Positions 59,101 through 64,000 of a stretch of DNA of 64,000 bases are shown piece by piece. Both the position numbers and the translations under genes were made by a program. Under the pieces are notes generated by a model. It made no database searches. It saw only the letters and a program-made list of their open reading frames with translations, and had not been told where the DNA came from. This DNA comes from Paracentrotus lividus. Lineage: Eukaryota > Echinodermata > Echinoidea > Camarodonta > Echinidae. The DNA is taken from positions 15,863,959-15,927,958 of the forward strand of contig CALNVZ010003434.1 in the NCBI GenBank assembly GCA_940671915.1, given 5' to 3'. Position 1 is the first letter of the stretch; each line of letters begins with the position of its first letter.

Positions 59101-62100
59101 TCCTATTCTTATCAACACTCTTTTCTCTAATATTAATGCTTTCATTACAAGCAAATAATCTTGAAACTGGATATCTACATGTACATTGTACATTGTACAA
59201 TGTACTCTAATTTGCTCTGACCCAAGACAGATTTTTCTGCATTCATCTCTCAATCCATCCCTATCTTTAAAGTCAGTTCTCTTCCCTTCTCATTCATCTC
59301 TAAGCGTGTTGTTTTTACTCCCCATGAGTGCCATCCAGTTGTTCTTTTCCCCTGTGACTGTTTTCCTCATGATTATTATTACAATAAACTTTCATTCTAA
59401 TGAGCATATAATTACAAAATTTTGCTGGAACAAGCTAATCTCCACATCCTAAACTCAAACATTTATTACCATAAATCCAGTATAACAACCTTTTGTTATA
59501 CAGTAAGGAGAGTGGTCAGGACTCCTTGTTATAATGGGAATTGACAGTAGGGGAGAGCAGGGTTACATGGAAAATTTTTCACAAAAAAGGCCGTAAAACA
59601 AAAGCGGATTTATTTCAAGAAACATATCAGCTTGAGTGTATATCTGTATGCTATAAATGTACCCCATAAAATTCTTAAAATTAGTGATGGTTCCGGAAAA
59701 AATCCATCTTCAACAAGACCATGTCAAGTGTTCCAACTAACCCCACGCACGGGGTTAGTTAGAACAAGGTATGGGGTAAGTTGAAACATTGTGCATGGCA
59801 TCTTTAGAATTACATTTAAACTACCTACAACATTATTGCATGGGTTAAGCTAACTTGCTTTATTGATTCCAATTAAAATATTTGATTGGTGTTCAAATTT
59901 TTTTTACTTCATGTTTTATTACACTTGATAGCATCCACTCACGTATACTCTGAAGTCCTGTGAAGTAGCATTCTGCAATATGTTTTGTTTAAACCAAAAT
60001 AAAATTGTCCAATGTGCAATAATATACATGTATGGGAATATTTCGGTACACTTCATCGAATTATATAATTTTTATTTTTTTTATTCAGCTGAAACCTATT
60101 TACTTAGTACATGTTCCAACTAACCCCAGAGGCATTTTGACATTTGTAAGCTGACAGCACAAAAGAGGAACAACAACATGCCATATATTTAACCTTGTTT
60201 TGTAGCCTGGTATAACTGTTTGTTATACTCAAAAACTGGCCAACTTAATTTATGATATTCTCTGAGATAATAAAACATTTGTAAAAGTGACAAAATTTAC
60301 TCAGAAGGTGAAAAAACAAACATTGCATTCTAACTTCACGAGGCTTGAAGAATAGGCAGTTGCTAATAGGAACAACCTGAGGGTAGATTTGCATAAATAT
60401 ATTTATAGCCGTTAAAGAAAATTACAATGTTTCAACTAACCCCACTCTCCCCTACCATTAATCTATTAGTTATTTGAATGAGCATAGACAAGTATACATG
60501 TACCGGGAGTAAGAGTGCATTATGGCAAAGGCAGTTACATGTGGTATAACATAGTGAACGTTCCAAAGGAATATAAACAACAGTTTGAACACCCTATATT
60601 AACTTGGCTATTTCACCCCTTATACATGGGGGGGGGGGGGTCATTTTGACACCCCCCCCCCCTATCTCGTGCCGAAGAAAGTCAGATTGCCGCAACATTT
60701 TGCACGAACATCAATGCACATGTAAAGGGTACCGCTGATTTTTATGCATACCCACATATATGCAAATTAGATGCTTTTTTATTGAAATTGTTAATATTTC
60801 ATTAATAAACACAGTTATGAAACTCCAATTTTTTCTTAAAGTTGCTGAGTAGCATAATCAACAATATTCTAATGATAGATTTGAAAATTTTGTATTAATT
60901 CTTTTGTATTCTATGGTTTTGTTAATTTCTTATGCATTCTATTGTTTTTATTTCTTATGTATTTCTTTGTTTTTGTGATTTTTATCCTTCAGAAGTATTT
61001 CTTGATAGGTTTCTAGTCAATTATGATCAGACAAAAGGCCTAGAAGGCACAATTAATAAAGTAATTTAGGAATGTAGCAGTCTTTTGTACACAAACACAC
61101 GCAAAAATATGTTGATTTTCATTCAATTTTGGCCTGACATGCAATTACATAATGTTGCTTAACCCGACAACGGTACATCCAATTTTTTCGCATTTGATGC
61201 CAAAAGTTGCAGAACACTTAAAAGAAAAGTCAGCAAAAGCCGGTTTGCGATTTGCAGCGGTTGCACGGCAGCCGCGGTTTCCCTACGGAGGTTGACCCCC
61301 CCCCCCCCAAAGTTAGAATAGGTTAAAGGGCACACGAAAGTGAAGTAAAGCACGGTTACCCAGAAACATCTGCACCCGGTGTTGTAAATCATACATGAAA
61401 ATAATGACTCTACAAGTACCCCTTTCAAAGAAATCCATTCACATTGCAAGAATTGTATCACGCATAGGGTCGTGTGTTATGAACTCGCCGCCCAAATAGG
61501 GTGGTTTTGTTACGCTTTTTGCTATTTGTCAGCATTAATTTGTCAATTTTTTCCAAAGTAAGAAAGTTTATGTAACAAATTTGATCTCATTTTAAAGATA
61601 TATTACTGTGCTAGCTCCCTGTAAAGTTTCATTGTTCTAGGTAACATTCTGGTGGAGTTACAATGGTTTAAGTTTGGGACAGTAGGGGTGGTGCCGGAAG
61701 CGGCGTCGCCTGTACAAAGTCAATGGGAAATTTTACATTTTGGGTCTGATTTGGGTAAAACTGGAATTTCTCTGCCAAATTTTGGCTTATGACTGTAAAT
61801 TAGGTACCAAGTTGAAGCTTATGAACTGCTTTATACCATGAAATCATTGAACAATAGGTTTGATTGTACAATAGTACCCAGGAAGACTCAACAATCGTTA
61901 TTTGACCTTAAAAGGCAATGCTTCCTGTACAAAGTCATTAGGAATTAGAAATATTGTAGTACCGTTGGGAAAACTGCAATATCTCTGCCAAATTTTAGCC
62001 TATGATTGTGAATTTACCACCAAATTGAAGCTTATAAACTACTTTATACTATCATATCACTATAATAATATGTTTGATGGTGCAACAGTACTTGGCAGGA

Positions 62101-64000
62101 CCCAACCCCCTCATGAATTTGAAAAAAGCTATATTTTCAGGGCTAAATTTCATATTGTTATATTTTTCATTCTAAAATTGTAAACCATAATGGATCATAC
62201 CTTGTTTGAAAGGTCTTATTATTCTCTACCAGAATATTTGGGTGATTATAGATGACTTGACGATAAAAACAATGAAAATTTAAAAAAAATGTAAATTTCC
62301 TGAATTTTTTCCTAATAACTTTTTTGTCTTGCACCTGGTATAATTTTTCAATGCAGATTTAGATTCCTTGAGGAATTTCCTTTCAGAAAATGTATAGTTT
62401 TAATATATTAAGGTGCATACTTTTCGAGATACAGGTCTTTGAAGTGATAAAAGTGCCATTTGTAGTCAAATTGGCATGTAACGCAAAAGGCGGCGAACTT
62501 ATAACACACTGCCATATTTCCTTGTGCTCAGCTTAAAGTCCAAGTTTCGGTTCTATACAAAGCTGCACTCAAAACCGGGTATTTGAAAATTTGCCAAGTT
62601 CATATACATGAACACTCCATCCAGATAGTAATTTTTTTTAAGCTGTAATTTCTCTCAACAAATATATTTTGATGTTAGTTAAATATTTACAGAAAGAACC
62701 AAGTGAATACAATATCTCGGTTACACTGCAGCAGACTTCAAAGCAACACAAGAACTGCATATCTTACTTAACAAAAATAAAACAAACATACTAATGATGA
62801 CAGCAAACTTAGTAGAAACCAACTGCACTGCATTGTCAGTTTTATGCCGAATGATACAGCGTTAGTCTGGCCACTGCATAGAAACCTAGCTTACCTCGAT
62901 TATAAGTAATTGCAGGATTTTTCATCTTAGAAGTTGCCCCAGGGAAGGAATATGGATTGAAAGCTGGAAATAAAATCAATAAAAAGGGTGTGGCAAGTGG
63001 ACAAACAAAATATATAAAACAGCATTTTGAACAAAACAAAGAAAAAGCAAAGGGTAATAGGAATCAAGCAATATTATAACATGTTCATGCTGATGATACA
63101 ACAAAAAGTAGAAGCACGTTAACTGAATAATAATAATATGCAGCAACTAAAATAACAATTAAAATCGCTATAAAACAAATAAAGATAACATGGCCATATG
63201 TAGTTATATGTATATGTGTATCATGGAGTTGAGGTTGCATATGACGTTAGTGGACTTTACACTTACATGTACATACCCCGAGACGAGACACAAGGTTCCT
63301 GTTTCCAAATGAATTTATTCTTGGGGAGCAGTCAAGGTTACTCCATTACAACATGGAAGTTTTTAGAACAAATTTTTCTTTTTAAATATCCTGGGGGCGG
63401 GGGCGGGGGCGGGGGCGGGGCTGGTGCACCAATATCCCCTTTGTCATTTGATGACATTTATATTGTGAGGTAGTAAAAGAGAGGCTACATGTATTTCAGA
63501 ATCAAGAGTTTCCAGAATATTTAAAGAGATTGTGCAACTTCATAATTTTTATTCAATAACCTTTTTAACATATTTTTTATTTATTTTTTTTTGTAAATTA
63601 GAAAAGATTCCACATCTTGTGGTGTATTAAAGACTTTGTGAAATATTTGAAACATAACTGTACATGTAGTCGGTACACAAAGGGTCACCTTGACAACAAT
63701 AGCAATATCTGTCTCTTGTACAGACCAGCATTCCAGTTCACCTTACCTGGGTAGAGTGCGGCAAATGCACATCTATGTGATGACTTACCCCATGGATGTA
63801 TAGCCTTGAGTATCTTCATGCGATGGACGCCATTGGTGATACCCCCATCGTCTTTGAGATGGGTGTCTGTCACAAAGGGCATCAGATGAACGTCAATCCC
63901 ACAATGCATTAGGTTGTGGGTGTACTGTGGATATTCAGGGCCCAGGATCTTCAACCAGTCGTAGAGCTCTTTATCTCCGCTGTTGGAGTTGCACTTCAGC
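56078..64000 (-). CDS. SARM1: SARM1, 3' half (SAM2 and TIR NADase domains), partial at right edge
   Basis: SARM1 is the NAD+-cleaving TIR enzyme of axon degeneration and innate immunity. Exons seen (minus) are 64000-63789 (SAM2, continues beyond the edge), 62963-62895 (linker), 58727-58583 (TIR start), 57810-57621 (TIR middle), 56929-56807 (TIR end) and 56189-56078 (C terminus). Phases join as 1, 1, 2, 0, 2. The TIR matches the human protein closely: [71 protein letters not shown]. The catalytic glutamate (human E642, from memory) is the first codon of the 56929 exon. One extra T in that exon breaks the frame as assembled. The ARM and SAM1 regions are outside the window. Confidence 0.93.
56325..56400 (+). 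mobile_element. tRNA-like SINE head
   Basis: A-box-like tatagttcagtcggtagagc, then a decayed anticodon arm and B-box-like ggtcaagtccc. The stems do not close, so this is a SINE head or tRNA pseudogene. It is in the last SARM1 intron. Confidence 0.5.
56807..56929 (-). CDS. SARM1: SARM1 TIR exon with catalytic Glu, one-base insertion
   Basis: It starts GAG ATT T GTG ACA. GAG is the catalytic glutamate of DWVH-x-E. The family sequence E-I-V-T needs ATT GTG, so the third T of the run at 56925-56923 is extra. After it the frame reads [19 protein letters not shown] to GIK and leaves in phase 2 (AA|gtaagt). The observed 123 nt fits the phases of both neighbours only if one base is removed. Confidence 0.92.
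57621..57810 (-). CDS. SARM1: SARM1 TIR middle exon (BB loop)
   Basis: Acceptor cttctctccag, phase 2 in; donor CGG|gtaagt, phase 0 out. It encodes [20 protein letters not shown], then [20 protein letters not shown] (BB loop and beyond) and [23 protein letters not shown]. The frame is intact and conservation is strong. Confidence 0.95.
58254..58330 (-). CDS. Second extra copy of the SARM1 FISYRR exon (truncated, open)
   Basis: It is homologous to the last ~75 nt of the exon at 58727-58583. The frame is open: [20 protein letters not shown], ending at the homologous donor position (AG|gtatat) or a nearer gtaagg at 58258. A clear acceptor is lacking; upstream is the donor region of the other copy. 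Whether it is ever spliced is unknown. Confidence 0.55.
58348..58420 (-). CDS. First extra copy of the SARM1 FISYRR exon (truncated, open)
   Basis: It is homologous to the last ~75 nt of the 58727-58583 exon, with one codon deleted: [20 protein letters not shown]. It ends in the same donor context AG|gtatgt in the same phase. A T run precedes it, but no AG gives the phase-1 entry that the upstream exon needs. It could be a relic or an alternative exon. Confidence 0.55.
58583..58727 (-). CDS. SARM1: SARM1 TIR first exon
   Basis: It is 145 nt, phase 1 in (acceptor ctttgtttcag), phase 2 out (AG|gtatgt). It encodes [20 protein letters not shown] (linker), then [20 protein letters not shown], the first strand and helix of the TIR domain that contacts NAD+. 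Two partial tandem copies follow at 58420-58348 and 58330-58254. Confidence 0.95.
59547..60455. mobile_element. Non-autonomous DNA element with GTAGGGGAGAG ends
   Basis: The ends GTAGGGGAGAGCAGGGTTA and TAACCCCACTCTCCCCTAC are inverted complements with one mismatch. Internal copies of 'caactaacccca' and 'ggggttagtt' occur in both orientations (about 59732-59790 and 60116-60128). There is no ORF. It is in the SARM1 linker-to-TIR intron. Confidence 0.75.
60603..61322. mobile_element. piggyBac-like non-autonomous element, diverged copy
   Basis: TTAA at 60599-60602 and 61323-61326 bound ~720 bp. Poly-G/poly-C runs lie near both ends. The internal 'atttcttatg...ttatgtatttctttgttt' is the inverted form of motifs in 27310-28070, so the two are one family in opposite orientation. 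Confidence 0.65.
61472..62509. mobile_element. Non-autonomous DNA element with 21-bp TIRs (1,038 bp)
   Basis: The ends GTGTGTTATGAACTCGCCGCC (19-21 bp) and GGCGGCGAACTTATAACACAC are inverted, 18 of 21 matching. Two internal direct repeats of ~190 bp share 'atctctgccaaattttagcc' and 'aattgaagcttat'. No transposase ORF. It is in the same SARM1 intron. Superfamily not assigned. Confidence 0.7.
62895..62963 (-). CDS. SARM1: SARM1 linker exon between SAM2 and TIR
   Basis: It is 69 nt, phase 1 in (acceptor tttccag) and out (CGAG|gtaagc). It encodes [22 protein letters not shown]. No equivalent stretch is obvious in human SARM1, whose SAM2-TIR linker is short. It is supported by phase agreement on both sides. 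Confidence 0.75.
62964..63788. other. SARM1 intron
   Basis: It contains a (GGGGCG)n microsatellite at about 63393-63421 and otherwise nothing recognised. Confidence 0.5.
63789..64000 (-). CDS. SARM1: SARM1 SAM2 exon (cut by window edge)
   Basis: The donor TGGG|gtaagt leaves in phase 1. It encodes [20 protein letters not shown] then [20 protein letters not shown] and a [11 protein letters not shown] end, aligning with human SAM2 ([25 protein letters not shown] and GVHRVRIL). SAM domains hold SARM1 in its octameric ring. The exon continues beyond position 64000. Confidence 0.92.

Overview
The window is animal (metazoan) nuclear DNA, AT-rich and intron-rich. It looks like an echinoderm, most likely a sea urchin. 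The evidence is the protein similarity, intron-split genes, and dense short inverted-repeat transposons and GCGAGCGCGAAGCGCGAGC-type satellite of a kind I associate with sea urchin DNA. The species call is inference.

Three protein-coding genes are visible, all on the minus strand. (1) Positions 3171-12049 hold the 5' half of SMARCB1/SNF5 (SWI/SNF chromatin remodelling core subunit). Four exons are seen; the 3' exons lie beyond the left edge. (2) Positions 18575-30446 hold a large C2H2 zinc-finger gene. Six small N-terminal exons, all joined by phase-1 introns, lead into one giant exon with about 25 fingers plus a frameshift-riddled 3' part. I cannot assign a symbol. (3) Positions 56078-64000 hold the 3' half of SARM1 (SAM2 and TIR NADase domains). 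The ARM repeats and SAM1 lie beyond the right edge.

The rest is intergenic or intronic and rich in mobile DNA. It holds a 112-bp satellite (1-1375), a four-unit tandem array carrying perfect nuclear-receptor DR1 motifs (4392-4990), and four TTAA-flanked piggyBac-like non-autonomous elements. Other elements are several MITE families (some nested), a 1.7-kb Tc1/mariner-like element, a decayed LINE 3' end, tRNA-headed SINE copies and long polypyrimidine tracts.

Assembly quality matters for any reader. Positions 28541-36379 and 36405-43906 are the same ~7.8-kb locus present twice on either side of a 25-N gap. The second copy is full of single-base deletions, as expected from an unpolished long-read gap fill. 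Single-base indels also break conserved exons in all three genes: two in SMARCB1 exon 4, one in SARM1 directly after the catalytic glutamate codon, and at least seven in the zinc-finger 3' end. These genes should be treated as probably intact in the animal but broken in this sequence.

The most biologically interesting signal is in SARM1. The exon that opens the TIR domain (FISYRR) is followed by two further partial, still open, tandem copies, each ending at the homologous splice donor.
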